Part shown: in pieces, positions 23,367-38,300 of the stretch
How positions within the stretch are numbered: position 1 is the stretch's first letter
Layout of the letters: each line of letters begins with the position of its first letter
Assembly: GCA_907165065.1 (NCBI GenBank)
Contig: OU015528.1
Span: forward strand, 23,208,015 to 23,272,014
DNA from: Caprimulgus europaeus
Lineage: Eukaryota > Chordata > Aves > Caprimulgiformes > Caprimulgidae
Reading direction: 5' to 3'
DNA: 64,000 bases
Translations under genes and position numbers: made by a program
Notes under the pieces: generated by a model
Database searches by the model: none
Told to the model about the DNA's origin: nothing
What the model saw: the letters and a program-made list of their open reading frames with translations, nothing else

Positions 23367-26300
23367 TAAAAATAAAAATAAAAATAAAAATAAAAATAAA
23401 AATAAAAATAAAAATAAAAATAAAAATAAAAATAAAAATAAAAATAAAAATAAAAAAATAAAAATAAAAATAGACTTTACCCTCAAAAGCTGCACCTGAA
23501 AAAAATGATAGTAAAAAGCAAAACTGCATGGAATAATGCATAACTTACTAGATTTGCATTACACATTTCATTTGCTTTCACTTCTATGTCTAGGCATGAA
23601 CAAATAGTCTTCTCTTAAAATTTCATAAAGTATTTGCATCTAACTGTATTTTTCCAAGCTAAAATTCTTTCCAAGATAAATTATAACTTTTTTTGTGTTT
23701 TTTTTAACATTTTTTTGTGTTTTTCAAAAATCTTGAAAGGATTCACAGGTACAAAATATATTCTGAAAAAATAATTTTAAAATTAATTAGTTTATGTTTT
23801 AGTCTATCTGGAAGTGTACATTTAACTTATACATACTTATAAATATACTTTGGAGAAAAAATTGACTCCTAAAATTTGAAGACTATCACTGGAAAAGAGA
23901 GAGCTTCTGTCAGTAAACAAGCCTAATTTCTGTCATATATATACACATCTAAACATTCATAAAAATGTTAATCAGTTGTACCAGCTTCAATCTTTTCTCG
24001 TTTTGTTTGACTCTCATGGTTTTGGGACACAGATAATGATTCTGAACACAAATTTCTCCTGGTCCTTGGGTTTGGACCACATGATTTTGTTGTGGACCCC
24101 AGGCTCCTGCATGGGTCTGATCAGACAGGGACTGTTTGTGTGTTGCATGAGGCAAACTCCTATAGATCATGATGCATGACACAGTGATAATGACCTGCAA
24201 ACCATTTCCCTCATCAGTGGTGAGGCTGTGCCCCATTTCTGTGCTTGGTCCTGGTTTGCCATCTGTCAAGAGAGCAGCGGGAGTAAGAGCAAAAGGAAAA
24301 TGGCTGCCAAACATGAGAATTGTTTTACAAAAGGATAAAATGTGTATTTAGACTTCCATCCTCTGACAAGGAAGGGGGAAGCTATTATTTTTGTCATAAT
24401 TGTTAGAATTATACCCCTCTTACCTCTCTGAGCCCACAAGTGTGTCACTCTGAACTGATGTTGATCCTGTGCTTTTTTTCATAATTGCCAGACTGTACCT
24501 TTCTTTGAATGGTAGTACATCAATTCACTCCCCTCCATGATGCCACTTTGAAACAGAACACAAAATAGGGCAATGCCTTGTAGATGGGCTGCTCTATGTA
24601 CAATGCACAATGAGAAGGAAGAGATTAAAAACTTTAGTTCTGTGGGCCACCAATGTCACCTTCAGCAGCATAGATATTGAATGGTCTTAAAGCAAATTTC
24701 TTCTGTGCAAGAGTACTCTCCTGTCTTCAGCTGCTGTCTCATCCCCTTTCTGATGGAAAGCAAAGGAAGTAAGTTGCTGAAGATCCAGGCTGGCAGGAGC
24801 GCACTGTGCTCAGTCAGTCTTCCCCAGGCAGATGGCAGAGCAGTGCCTGGGTTGCCTCAAGAAACTCAGTTCTGCATCAGCTCCTCTCAGCTTTTCCCAC
24901 AAACCCATGATGTGATTAAAAAAATCAAAGACTTCTGAGAAAGATGTTTGGAAATAGCTTCGCATATACTTTGCTATGAGGAACAACTGTATTATTCCCA
25001 GCTGGTCCATTTAAAATATGGCATTTAAATTATGTTCCCTTTTAATCCTTGTTCTTTTGATTATTGCACATCATAATTGGAAGGGGAAAAGGAAAGCAGG
25101 AAAAGTGTTAAAACACACATCTTTGTGTACTGCTATTTAATCTCAAGGTTGTTTCTGGCATCTCAAGTCGCAAGTTACACTTTGATCAGCATACAGATAA
25201 GGGATTTGACTAAAGTTTATTACTATTATTACGAAGTGACTGCAGTCACTGTTTTTACCAGGAGAGCAGCTGCTAGAGAAGCTATCCATTCACAGGGACC
25301 CAGCTGAAAGCAGCTCTCCTCTGCTGTTCAGTCTGACCTAGTATTGCCAGGCCTTCTCTTGCCTTCTAGTCAGTCTTTGCCAGTTGTAGAAGTGGGTAGC
25401 ATTGTCACCAGAATAAGACTTCTCTGGGTACTTGAAGACTGTGATTATCAGGGACATGGGATAATTATTTAAGGTGGTCTAAAACTTATTATTCAGACAA
25501 GTAGGGTAAAAGCAAACTGTGGAGCTGAGGCTGAGTATTAGGACACGCTTCTCAATAGTGACTTGAGTTATCTTTTAAGGAAATTGCTGCAGCCTTACTC
25601 TCCAAAGTAATTTTAAATAAGTTAAGATAAACCACTTGAAAAATGTTCTACAGGGAGCAATCCTACTTGGCCAGAAACTATGCTCAATGGGTTTTTTTCT
25701 ATCTGTCTAATAATATTATTTCAAAATCCTGGCATGCTTACTATTTGAATTATGAAATACATTACAGACCCTAAAGATAGATATCGAAGTAAATGGCACA
25801 AGGCTTTGAATGCTATCACAGAAATGCTGAAGAAACAGGTGGAAGTTATGGGTGAAAAAGGCATGCACAGAGCAAATACACACATGCTAACCATACTTGT
25901 GATCTCCTAATTGGAGAATACCTGCAGATTGAAAAACTGTCTCATTTTTGCTTTTCGTGGTTGTGAACAATGCTACCCATGTGCCATCCATTTGTTGCAC
26001 TGGAAATATTAAAATTAGCTTATAGACTTTTAAGTAACAACATGAAGATAACAGGTTGCCTTGCTGGCAATCTTACTGTAGTATTTACTCTGAATCTTAT
26101 TAGTTATCAGTGGTTTCTCACTCACTTCCATGATCTGCCTTAGAAACTGCTCTCAACAACATAACAGAACAGAAATTTGTGCTCTAGTGTAATGGTAATA
26201 TTGGTTGCTGTAAAGCTTTTGTTAGATTTTTTTTTCAGTTGCTACAATTTCATCAGTTCATTTAAATATACCAATACTTTAACACTATTACGACTGACTC

Positions 26301-29300
26301 TTAGAGCTCTTTAATGCAGCAACTGACTTGATCTTGCAAAAGGCACAATAAATAATGAACATCAGGAGTCTCACTGAACTTTGTAGAACTCTGCATATGT
26401 AGAACTATCCTTGAATGTTAATATTTACAGGATCAGAGTTTATTGCTATGCTCTTTCAGATCATTGATTAAGGACCTTCAGACATATATAAATATATTGC
26501 TAAAGAAACTCCTGTATTTCATTGTTCAGTGTCCCTTGTTTAGTGAGATATCTGTATTGCAAATTGAACCAGGCTGGTAATGACCATTTCAATACTCTAT
26601 CTCCTGTCCACTGTTCAGGATCATGGTTCATAAATGTTCAGTTGGAAAAAAAATTTTCCATTACATTTACCTTGACTTGGCTAAATGTTAGTCCTGAAAA
26701 GACGTTTAAAGTCAGTGAAAGATTAACTGAGAGCACTGGAGTCATATTTAATCAATGCATTCACTACCAGTGTCATTTGAGCTGTTTATTCTGATTATGA
26801 ACTTTAAGCCATGATCCAGCCAAGGCACTGCAGCTCTGAAATTGAAGCAAATGATCCAGCTACACTGTAAGTTCAGAGAACCTATCGGCCATCACATTTT
26901 TAAGATAAAATGTGCATTATCTTCTCAGTTACAAATGGTAGAAAAACCAGTCCAAACAAATACTTTGCAAGTTAAATTTAGTCCCTGCCTTAATGCAAAG
27001 GAAGAGAGAAGAACTTTTAAACACCGTGGGAGCACGTCAGGAGTGGCTATTTGATCCCTAGGCCTTCAGTGACACACAAGAAAATATTAGTTGATATGCC
27101 AAAGCATAATGGGGGGCTTGGTTTTCTGACTGTCTCTCCACTCTCCTCCTGATCTGTGGAACCAGCTGATACTCTGACACTAAACCCAGAGATTTATTAC
27201 TGTTGGTTGCTAATGGCAGTCCTAAAGAGCACCGAAGAGCACTGAGCTACAGGACTGAAGGTGAACTAGGTAAAGCTGGCAGGTTTTTCTTACCTTGCAC
27301 TTAGGTGCACCAAGTGGATTTGCATTTACCTTTTGCTTTGGTGCATAATAATTGTCCCTGCAATAATGGTTATGGCTGCTGGACGATAAGCATAACGTGT
27401 TAAAGTCTGGATCACTTACTGTTGTGGTAGAGGGTTGGGGAGTTTGTCAGTCTTTCTCTCTCCCCAGCTACCCTAGTAAATCTGAACCAGTGTCTCCTAG
27501 GTTGTATTCCAGATCTTCTTGATAGAAATATTGATAAATATCACACAGCTGCCTTCTTGCTGTGTGGTAGTAAGACAGCATGGGGAAAAAAAAAAAAAAA
27601 AAAGAGTTTATAAAAGTCTCTTCTTGTCATGATAACATCTGGGGATTTATTTTCTTGAGATACTTACTAAATTTACAATTGCTTTTCAAGATTTAGATCA
27701 CAGTTGTTCTCTCTCAAGAAGACTAGCTAAGGCTTTTTGTGGTCTCCCATTCTGTTCTCCTCCCCAGGGCTGGTATCTGTGTTTTAGTCTCACCTGACTG
27801 CCATTTATCTATCTATGGTCTCTCTAAGGCATCTGTCACCTTCTCGGGTACGTGCCTCAGCAAATTGCAGTCAGCCTCTAGGAAATGTCTCTTTTCTGGT
27901 GTGCCAGTAGGGGACTGCTCCTTGTCTATTTTTTTCCACATGAGATCCAGGAAAAGACCAGCTGCCACACAGGCTGGGGTCTTTTTCCTCTCAGATGTAT
28001 CCAAAACAGATACAACTTGGGAGAAGTGCAAGATCTGTTGATGGTACTTGGTTTTCCCTCCTTCCATCGTTTAAAACAGTGGGGGAAAGAAGCAAGAGAA
28101 GAATAAAGGGGTTCTACCCCCAACTCCTTTCTATACCACCATTTTGATACTTGACCATGAGCCTTCCGGATGAAATGCAACCTAAGAAGTGTCTCCTCTG
28201 ACCTCAGGCCAAGCTTAGCCCTTAGGAAACTTTGCTCCTAACTCATCTTCTTTTTCAGTAGCATGGCCCTAGATAAGGTGCTGCATTACTAATTCACAAT
28301 GGAGCTGTCAATAGATCTTCTGACCTTGTCCAGGGAAGTCTTTACTGAAGATTTTCCTTGTTTCTCAAATAGTTAGCCCATTCTGTTGAGGGATTTACAA
28401 AATTTCTGACCAATCTGCATACAAAACAGCTGTGTAAAAAGACTTCTGAATGGGTTTCTTTTCAACATTTTTCTATGCATATCATAATAAGGTACAACAA
28501 TCATGACAGAGTTATAAAAGGGTCTGATAAAAATGACAATCTTCCTCTTCATAATTTCTGTATCTTAATTTGAGATACAACTTACTTAATATGCATGTTT
28601 TTTTCTGCAGTCTCCATACCTATAGTCATGAGAGTCTGGGATAGACAAGACTATGTAAAAGCTTTGACCCTAGCACCAAACTGGTGTTGGTGTCCTGGTT
28701 CAGACTGTATGGAACTAAAATCTTCAAATGGACAGATATATATGTATATTTTTTTAAAAAATGTACAAATATTTTGCCATTAAATGTCAAGGTCTTTTTT
28801 AATGAGCTAGAAAATAAAGACTAATTTCTTGGGACTCTGTTTGCTTTGAGGCTATGATTATTCTCATCCCAAACCAGGTCAATGCATTTTGTTCTGTGCC
28901 ACATATGTCCCTGCTTCAATCACAAACTAAGACTGAAAAATGAAAATATTAGTAATTGGAAAATATAATCCCCTGGATAGCAGCAATCCAATAATCTTAA
29001 TAAAAATAGGTTTATTGCAAACATTGCCTGAACCCTAATGGGAATTATCTTTTCAGAAAAAACATTCAAATTCCCTTACAGCTGCTCTCTTGATCAATTG
29101 TGCCCCTTGATACTATTAATCATCATACTATATACTGCTTATACTGAGCATCTTTTTCCACTTTACTTTCCAAGCTTCCTTTCCAATTTCTCCTTGTTTA
29201 GAAGCTACTGACTGTCCTTTATAGTCCTTTTGCAGGCCCACCTTTTCTCCGCTTCTAGTGTCAGCCCCTTTTCTTAGAAGAGATGACCAAAACTAAGCGG

Positions 29301-32300
29301 TATTTCCTCAAACAAGGGAAATACCACAGATTATCTTCCTCATATTTAAAATATTTCAGTAGAGGTTCTGTGTGGCTCTATTTTTTTGTGCACAATGCTT
29401 GTGAAGGTTGCTAGACTGGCTCTCCTGATAACGCAGTCTTCCCTTCACAGCCTAGTTTCAAAATGGTAGCTGCACTGCAGACTTCCACTGCCAGTGTGCA
29501 GATATCCTCACCTACCGCTCTAATGATGAGTGGGTCACTCTGTCTCCATGCCTCTATCTTCTGTGTCCTGACTATCAACAAGGGAGCTAATTAGTGTCAG
29601 TCTTGTTTGTTTGGTGACACCGATTTACCAAGAACTAGATTGAGCCTTCTCTAACATTGCTGTTAGTTGAAGGTCATAAAAGAAAATCAATCTTGCCTAG
29701 ATTTGTAATAAGGGCTCTGATTTTATGTGCAGCTTCATTCTAATAGGATCACTTGTAAAGACATAATATTTTAAAATATTATTCAGCAATTTCTACTTAA
29801 TATTTACTCAGCTATTCATTTATGGCTGTTTTTTTGGTTTTGTTTTGGTTTTTTTTTCAGTTTCTGCTTTAGTTTCTGAATCATTTCCCATGTGGTCTCA
29901 ATCAGTTTGGAATCTAACAATGTAATTTAAATTATTGTTTTCTGCATTGTTTAAATTAAATTATTTTTCTGTTGTGCTTCTATTTTTTAAATATCTCCTG
30001 AAAAAATTAAACACGTAAACAGAAGGCAATGATACGGACACAGGTGACGTACAACAGCAACGTCATGGTTCAGGCACACATAACTTGACACCTCCACAAG
30101 GAGGGATTATTTGGAGCTGAAATGCTCTTAGGTTGGAATCAGCCATATTTTCAGGTAAAGCCATCTGACAAGTAGAAATCTGGGTGTATGCATCAGGAAC
30201 CCAGAACTGAGGAATGGTGCTTGCTGAGCTTCAGTCACCCTCTACTTTGTTGTCAGCGTGGAAGCCAATGCTCTACGCGACGCTCTTGCTGCTCTTTGCA
30301 GTTTCTTGGTTTGTCTGCAGTTTGTGCAGCTGTTGATTTCTGCTCTACCTAAGGTCTAGTTCCCTGGACTCTGCCTCAGGTTTTTGTGGAAGGCAGTCAC
30401 TGGGGGCAGCCAGCTGCCCAGGCCCACAGCCCAGCCACCCCTCAGCTCTGCTCTCCAGCAGCTCCCTGCACTTCGGTCCAGCACCATCAGTTCCCACCAC
30501 AGCTGTGACGCCCCTACCTAGCACTGACATCAGCTTCTCTTAACAGGATGTAAAAGCCTGAAAACGAGTTAGAGCATTTCCCTGGAAGGTGGTACAGCTG
30601 AGTACTTAGTTCCCTTGCAACTTACTTTCAAAGCCACTTTACTGCCTTTCCCCCCCTAATGGAGTGGGTACTTCAGAGCTCGCACATGCTGCAGTGTTGA
30701 CACTGACTGCCTTTTGCTGGTCGCTGTCTTTGCTCTGCTGCTCACTTTGTCCTCTCTTCACAAACCCTGGGCAAACTCTCCCCGGTTCTGCTTTTATGTG
30801 CCCAGCACCTCTGCCTTCTTGACCAATCATAATTCTGTGTCCAGTTGTTTAGTGCTCTCTCTGAGGTCTAACATTTCTATTTTATTTCATTGGGTTTTAT
30901 CCTTATGTCCTATCTTAGAAAAGCAGAGGACTGTATAATTTTTTCATGCAGCAATGTCACTTTTCTTGTATTATCTTCATATCCACCATAATCTATCGCA
31001 ACATGTCTCCTCGTAAGGTGCACTGTTGTTGGTTTTTTTTTTTTTTTATGCACTATAATCTTCATATGCTGTAAATCTGGTTTGAATGATTGAAATTCTT
31101 TAGCAATCATAAAAAAAACCTTATTCTGTATTGAGCGGATTCCTAAGAAAAAAATTTATTCCCTTAATTTCTAGCAATTTCTTATCAATATCTTTATATA
31201 CAAATTGTTATAAAGATAAGGTATTCTTATCTAATGGTTTCTAGGAGTTTAAGACTGTCTGAGCAGGAGTTGCTGAGGGATGAAACTTCTAATGATGATT
31301 TAAAGCAGTGAAGTGTGTAGGCTGAAACTGAAATAATTATTGCTGTAACCCTCTAAGCACTCTAAGTTCCTCAAGAGAAAATACTTTGTTCAGAACAGAC
31401 CCTGAACAACAAAATGCTAAAAAAGTAAAATAGTAATAATAATAAAAAAAAAAACCCCTTGGAGCAGGATGATAATTTAGAACTAGAATCAGTATAATGT
31501 GAGGATGTTCTCAACAACTGCTCACAAATGCATCAGACATCACAATTAAAAAGGAATAATAATTATGGCCCCATTCTAAAGTATGCAATATTCTATTCCA
31601 TTCAATAAGCCATGAACACTTTAAAACCATCAGTGTAATCCACAAACCTGTATTTACAACATTAAACTAGATGTTCTGCCTTTTCAATAACTGTCATCTC
31701 ATCTCTATTATTTTCACCTCAGACTCTAATTGTTTCTTTTATAGAAGCTAACCTACCAGTGTCCTTGGCAGTACAGTTTATGGATCATGCATTTACAGTA
31801 ATTGTTTGGGCAATTTGCCACACGGTATAACAATCTTCACATCACAATCAGTTTCTATAATAAACAGCATTAGTTGTGAAAAATAGAGTGATGCATGATT
31901 CTTATGGTAGATAAAGGGCACTGAAGATGCCCTTTAGAAAAAGAAAGGAAAATGCTCAAGCCTTGAACTGCTTGAGAAAAATACTGATGTCACAATAGAG
32001 CTAATTAATTTGATGGTACAAACAAGAGGGGAAAAGGGCCTTGCATTCATTAGTGTCAATTCCAAATGAGAGCATACCGTTCATAAAAATAATATTCTGC
32101 CTTCATTTAGACAAAATGTGAAGGTAAACAAATCAGAAATAAGCACCAGTTCCTGCAATAACAATGATTTTGCTCCTTAGCTTTTTCAAGGCTCACTCTC
32201 TTCTTTAGCTGCAAGGAGCCGAAGGCCTGTGCAGGTACGATTTGCAGGTAGACCTCTGGATGAGGTTGGATCCTGTTGCCTACCAGCCTGGCTGGCTCCA

Positions 32301-35300
32301 GTGTGGCCAGCACTGCTGGGTGCTACTGGGCACTGGAGCCTCTGTGCATGGTACTGGTCTGCTTCTAGGAAGCCAAGTGCTTACTTAATGTCTTCTCTCC
32401 ACAACCCATAGGTGGTTGCATATAAAGATGCCCCACCACATGTGGCTCTGCTGGAGACATTTTATGGCCTCTCGATTTTCAAGACCAGAAATAATAGGTC
32501 AAGTGTTTCTTGGTGGGGAAGCTGTTTGACACACTTCCAGCAGGCAGAGCGTTCCATATTAGAAATTCTCCAGAGGGGAAATAAGATGTATGCCCTCTTA
32601 TGCTGGTGCACAGGCAGGTAATCCTCAGCTTCCCTGTCATTTCCATGCCACCTGACAGCCCTGGCTTGTGCTGAGGCACAGTGAAGTGAGGCCCCAGGAA
32701 GCACAAAGGTGGCTTCAAGCCAAAGCTGTACCTCCCATTCTTGAGCTAGGCTGTGAATTCTCTGGCAGCACCAGGGCTTGAGTCTAATATTTATAGGGTG
32801 CTGGAACCACACGTGGAGTGTTTGTATTATCAACAGCTGATTACATGAACATCAATTCAAACCAACAGGATACTTATTCCTATAGTAAGTTTTGGACTGA
32901 GCCTTATGGAGGCAAGGAATGATTTTCTCATTACTTGTTAAATATTTAGTTCTTATATTCAGTGAGGGTGCTAGAACAGAATTAAGTATGGACACCCCTT
33001 CACAAAAGAAGTCAAAGTCTGTACTTTGGATATTCACATCAGGATCCTTGGTGGATCCTGAACCCCTTTTGTGAGTTGTACAGAGAGGCCAGGGCATGAT
33101 TTGGATCTAGATCCCAGAGGGTGGGTGGGATGTATCTTCAGTGGTAGTCTCACCATGATAATGAGACTAAAAGCAAGCTTTCAACATTTCTTTTACTTTT
33201 TTTTTTTTAAACTATTACCAGCTTTTTTTTTCCCTTTCTGCATTTTCTTCTCTCTATGAACCAGTTTTGCTAATATTTTCTCCCCCGTCTCTCTGGTGTT
33301 TTAAGGCCAGTATAAATAGAGCAATATTTTAAATGTAGTTTCCCAGTAAGCCAACCATTTAGGGGGGTTATGTTAGTAAAAAAATTGGTTGAATTCTTAT
33401 TCTGTTATAACTTACCAACAATTTAATAGAACTTTAAAGCTCTCTTTAGAACTTTACACATACACAGCCTTTCCTACTGCTTTCCAAAATTCCTTCTTCC
33501 TTAGAAATTTATTTTTATTGAGTGTTTGTGGGTTTTGAATGATGTTGCATACAATACTACTGAAGTTCAGAATCACATGTGGCAAATCCTTTATTTAGTT
33601 TCTCATAAATATTCTTTTAACACAATTCCACCAGACCTTTTACAGATTTTTTGCTTCCAATGTGCATGTAAAATTTTAAAAAGAATTTTTGTTGTTGCTA
33701 GTTCTTTTTAGATACATGTAGTTCCACTTGTACTTCCCTTTGACATGACAACTGCTGCTAATGACACAAAAATAACCAAATCAAACCACCAGCCCTTCCC
33801 TCCCTATGCGCCCTTCCTCTCCCCAGCTTCGTGGCTTTACAGTTTTGAGCAGGATGCCTGTCTGGCTCCAGTGACATCTCAAACCTGAGCACTCACCTGC
33901 GCTAATTTACTTTTTGCTCTTTTGCTTCTCAGTAAAACATTGCTGACACATTTAACTACTTCTTTTCAAGGATCTCGTGTGTTGTTTACATCCCAGTGGT
34001 ATCATTCTTCAGCAAGGCTGGCTATTTTTGTCACTAGGTCCAAAAGCATTAGTTGTATTGCTGCTGTATTAGGCTCCTCTTAGGTTTAGAAATCTGACCT
34101 GAAATTAAAATAGAATTACTGTTTGGTTAGCAACTTCAGTCTTGCCAGCTCCTTTCATGAGAATGTTTTAGCTTCATCTCAACTTCAGGGTAGAAGAGGA
34201 TTGTTTTATTTTGAATCCACTTTGAAGAAAAAAACAGGAACATGAAAGATTCTGTGAGAGCCTAAGCCTATCTGGATTTTTAAATAAAAATGTACTGAAA
34301 AAATTTTCCCCTCTTACATGTTTTTTAACAAAATATTTGAAAAATATATTCTTTAAATACTTTAATACATCTCCATACCTCTTTAAATTGTGGACTAAAT
34401 AATATATTCCCACACTTTCTTTTAGATATGAAATACTATAAAATTGTTAAGGTTGCATTAATTTCAAGAGTTTTACAGATACATTTTCATCTTTCCATAC
34501 TCTGTCCTCCAACAGTTTTAGCCTTTTCCACATTCTGTAAAATAAATATCTTCTGATTTAGGTATTAATATCTAGCATAGGTGAATGTGAACAAAGTGAA
34601 TAGTGCTGCAGGTTATACAAACCTACAGACACGACTTCTGCCAAATATTGGTGTGTAAATTAAAACCACGACAAACTATAACAACCTCACCCGTTATGAA
34701 GAGATTAGTAGCTCCTGGCTATAGTCCCAAACCTATTTCAGACCAGACCAAAGCACCTGCTGTTCCACAGTGAAATGTGTACTCCTGAAAGCATAACTCT
34801 GAGGGCATATAGCTACATAGGAACATTTGAAATAGGTCTGGACTGGGACTATGGAACCATGAAGTCTTATCCCTTGGGAAACGTGTTGCATAATCCCATT
34901 CACAAAAATATGTCCGTGTTTCCATACTGACACCTTCTCAGCTTCTTGTGCCTGGTACTTGCACAGAAAAATTACAGGATATAATTTCTAATGCTTACAG
35001 ATCTTTCAAGTTTCCACAACAAATGCCTTTGTGAACTCTTTCTATTAATAGATCTTAACAGAGTCTTGCTGCTTAATATCTTTTCTGCCTTCTCAGTGTT
35101 TACCCTTTTGCTATAATACTAAAGAACATTTATTTCTCCTCTCAGGCTTTATTTTGATTGGCTGAAAATAGAAATACTCAATTTGTCTCTTTGGTTAATA
35201 CAGATTTTCCATCCTGCCAGTCTTCTTGTAGTCCTCTTCTGCACCTGTTCCAGTTTGAATTAATCTTCTTGAACATTGTATACAGATGTTCCAGAGAAGT

Positions 35301-38300
35301 TCTTGCTAGTGGCTCGTGCTGCAACATGAATATTTCTTGGAAATCTTTCATTACGAGGAATACCTTCTCCCACATATTACTGCAGAACTCTGCTTTGTTG
35401 CCATGACCATCTCACCACAGTGGCTTGGAAAAGTTTTCTGCCACAGCCAAACTCGGGTTTTTTTTATTTGCTTGTTTCTTCCAATTGCTGAGCCCTACTT
35501 TTGAGGCAAAAACTCTCTAATCCCTAAATGTACAGCCTGGCACTTTATAATTTTTAATTTAATCCCTTATCTATTATTCTGATCCTCCAGGCCACCCATT
35601 TCTTTCAACCCTCCTCTGTGCTGGTGATATCTCCCAACTTCCTATCTGCCACAGATTTAATTTAACTTTGACTTTTTGTGCCTCGGTCTGTAATAACCTG
35701 ACTGACTAAGCCTGATCACACGACCAGTCCTCTCCAATTCCCTGGTGATGTCTGCCAGCTCTGCGTAGCTCAGCTCGCCAGGCTCCACTTGGCACCAGGC
35801 CCTCTCCCACCGCCCAGCTCTTGTACTCATCACCCTCTTCTCCAGTTTAATTAATAAATTTCCCATGTGGCTGCATAAAAAATGCTTTAATGAAGTCCAG
35901 ATAGACTAGGGAAATATAGTAATCTTATCAAAGACAGATATTATCAGGTGAGTCTGGCATTTTTATGCCATTTGCCATTCATCTGTATTTATTCTTTCAT
36001 TTAAGTTTTGTTCTAAAACTATTGTGAAAACTTTTAAAAGTTACTGGGCCTGTTGTTGCCCTGACACTACTTCTCTTCTTTTTCCTAAATATAGATACTA
36101 CTTTTCCTACTCTTCTGATACTGTTACAGTAGTTTCGGGACCAATTTGACAGATTTGAATAGCAAAGCTTTTAAACCAATGTGTGATTTCTCCTGTTGGG
36201 TCTCTCAGTATTTTGGGTTGGAGATTATATGATCCTCTTAATTGGAGCATATTTGAACACCAATTTCTGCTCCCAGACTGGATGAAATAATATAATTTTC
36301 TAAATCTCTGTTCCTGTTAGTTATGCCCTGTAAGATCTCTGTTCCTATGAGTTTCTACTCCCCACTACTAGCAGTGTGGTAGAAAGTTTAGAAGTCTTTT
36401 GATTTGGGGGTTATACATAGGTTATTTGAAATCTTGATCAAACCTTACTTCTAAAAAAAAAAATCCCTATTTAACTTAAAAAGAGTAATGCCAAAGCCTT
36501 GACATGTTTTAGTTTATCCCAACCCTTTCTGAAATCAAAGCAACATTGTTTGCTGGCTATTATTTTTTTTTTTTTTCTCATCACATTGTCTAGCTACTCC
36601 TCACATCTTCAGGATTCAAGTTTAACATTTTTTTTTCTGTTTGGGATGCCAATTCCACGTAACTTCAGGTCTTCTGAATTGCTTCACATATTATCCATCA
36701 ACTTTTCAGTCTTCTCAGTCCTACTAAGTAGTCCCTGAACTTCCTATTTGTTCTTTCTAAATGCAAAATTATAGTGACAACCTGTTTTCATTCCTGCTTT
36801 CTTTTTATTACTGAGTCCAAGTGAATGGTAATTCCATCAAGAATGAATCACATGAGCATAAGTGGTTTTGGTTTTTTTGAAGCTCGTAGAAATTCTTAAA
36901 TTCCTGATGTACTTTATGAAGATGTGCCCCATTCAGCTGCAGGAGAAAAAACAACTGAGTTTCTGCAGGTATACAGGTACTTATTTTGGAGGGGAACTGT
37001 GTCAACTGATATAATGGATTTTTCTAACTTGAATAGTTGCCAGAATGCCTGGATCACCTAAAAATAAAACTATAGTTTTTAAACAATATAAATGTGTCTC
37101 TCACTACACAATGTAGGCACATTTAGACCACCCTCCACAACACAGTGAGATAATTAATTTAGAAAACAAAAGCTTAATTAATATTATAATTACAAAATCT
37201 GCTCATGGAATTCTGATAGTGAGCTAGGAACTTTTCAGAGAAATATGGAGAAAAACAGTCAGTCAAAAAAATTACTGACTAGACAAAAACTTTCTAACTG
37301 CCGTTGTTTGATGAAGTGGTTAATTTTTATTGGCTCTTGAGATGTATTTTGGCCTTTAGAGTATACGTATATGTTTGAGATTGTTCTGCAGTTGTATGCA
37401 CCTGTAGTCTCAGTATCTTCATATATCACTTCTTAGACTGAAGTATTACTGTTAAATCACTATTGTTTTATGCTCCTTGTGGTCCTCAAAGACTGTAGTA
37501 TCAATATGCTCATTTTAGGTTAATTTTGGATTTCCCATTAGAATAATTATAAGATGACAGATATTTCTGATGTAGAAGTAAAATAAGGAAAATAGCTGTT
37601 GCACTGACTTTCCCTGTACTAAGGTATTTGCAGGACAGGTGTGCATAAATAATGGGCTATAAACCAGCAATCTTTATAAAATTGAGTGCAACATGCAAGG
37701 ATGTGTGTTACAAGCCCTGCATGTGGATCCAGACTGTGAGGCTGTATTATCATTTCTATTTATTACCTGTGTTGCAGTTGTGAAAAGAAACTTGTGGACC
37801 AGGTGTCCAGATGCTACTAGAACAAGAGTTAAGGACAAATTCAACTCTAATCATAACAAAAGTAAAACTGAAGGGCTCAAGTCCCACACTGTGTGTTACA
37901 GTCCCAGACACTAAAAGTCAATGGCTATGTTCCAGTTTGAATTTAGAGTTGCAAGGTGAGATTCACTCAGCTAATTTCCATTATCTAAAACTTATTGCCA
38001 GTAGACTGTCATGTTAGATGTGGGCATGAACATCTCTCCTTCTTCTGGGAATGGTCCTTGAAAGTAAAAAAAAGTCTCAAACTCCATTCCTTTAAGAAGT
38101 AGATGAGAGCTCCTTCTAGCAACAAAGGCTGCCATCCCTGCTTCCCAAGAGTTGCATCCATATGGCTGAACACTGCAGGTAGCCAGCTACATTCAAAGAA
38201 AGCTCTCAGACTCTCTTTTTTCCCCACTCGATAGCAGTAGAAGGTTCCTGCTGTGCCCGTGTGGTTTTAGGATCATTATTTTGGGGTGACTGACTCAGCT

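Noticed and set aside
23254-23541. Long minus-strand frames of alternating Phe-Ile/Phe-Leu
   Set aside because: They are translations of the (TAAAAA)n array and have no coding character.
30345-30540. GC-richer patch that might be a CpG island or an internal exon
   Set aside because: CpG dinucleotides are few, no splice sites frame an open reading frame in phase with PPP1R3A, and no repeat was recognised.
32462-32833. 123-codon minus-strand frame in intron 1
   Set aside because: No recognisable motif or start context, and it is overlapped by another frame on the same strand. Possibly from an old unrecognised repeat.
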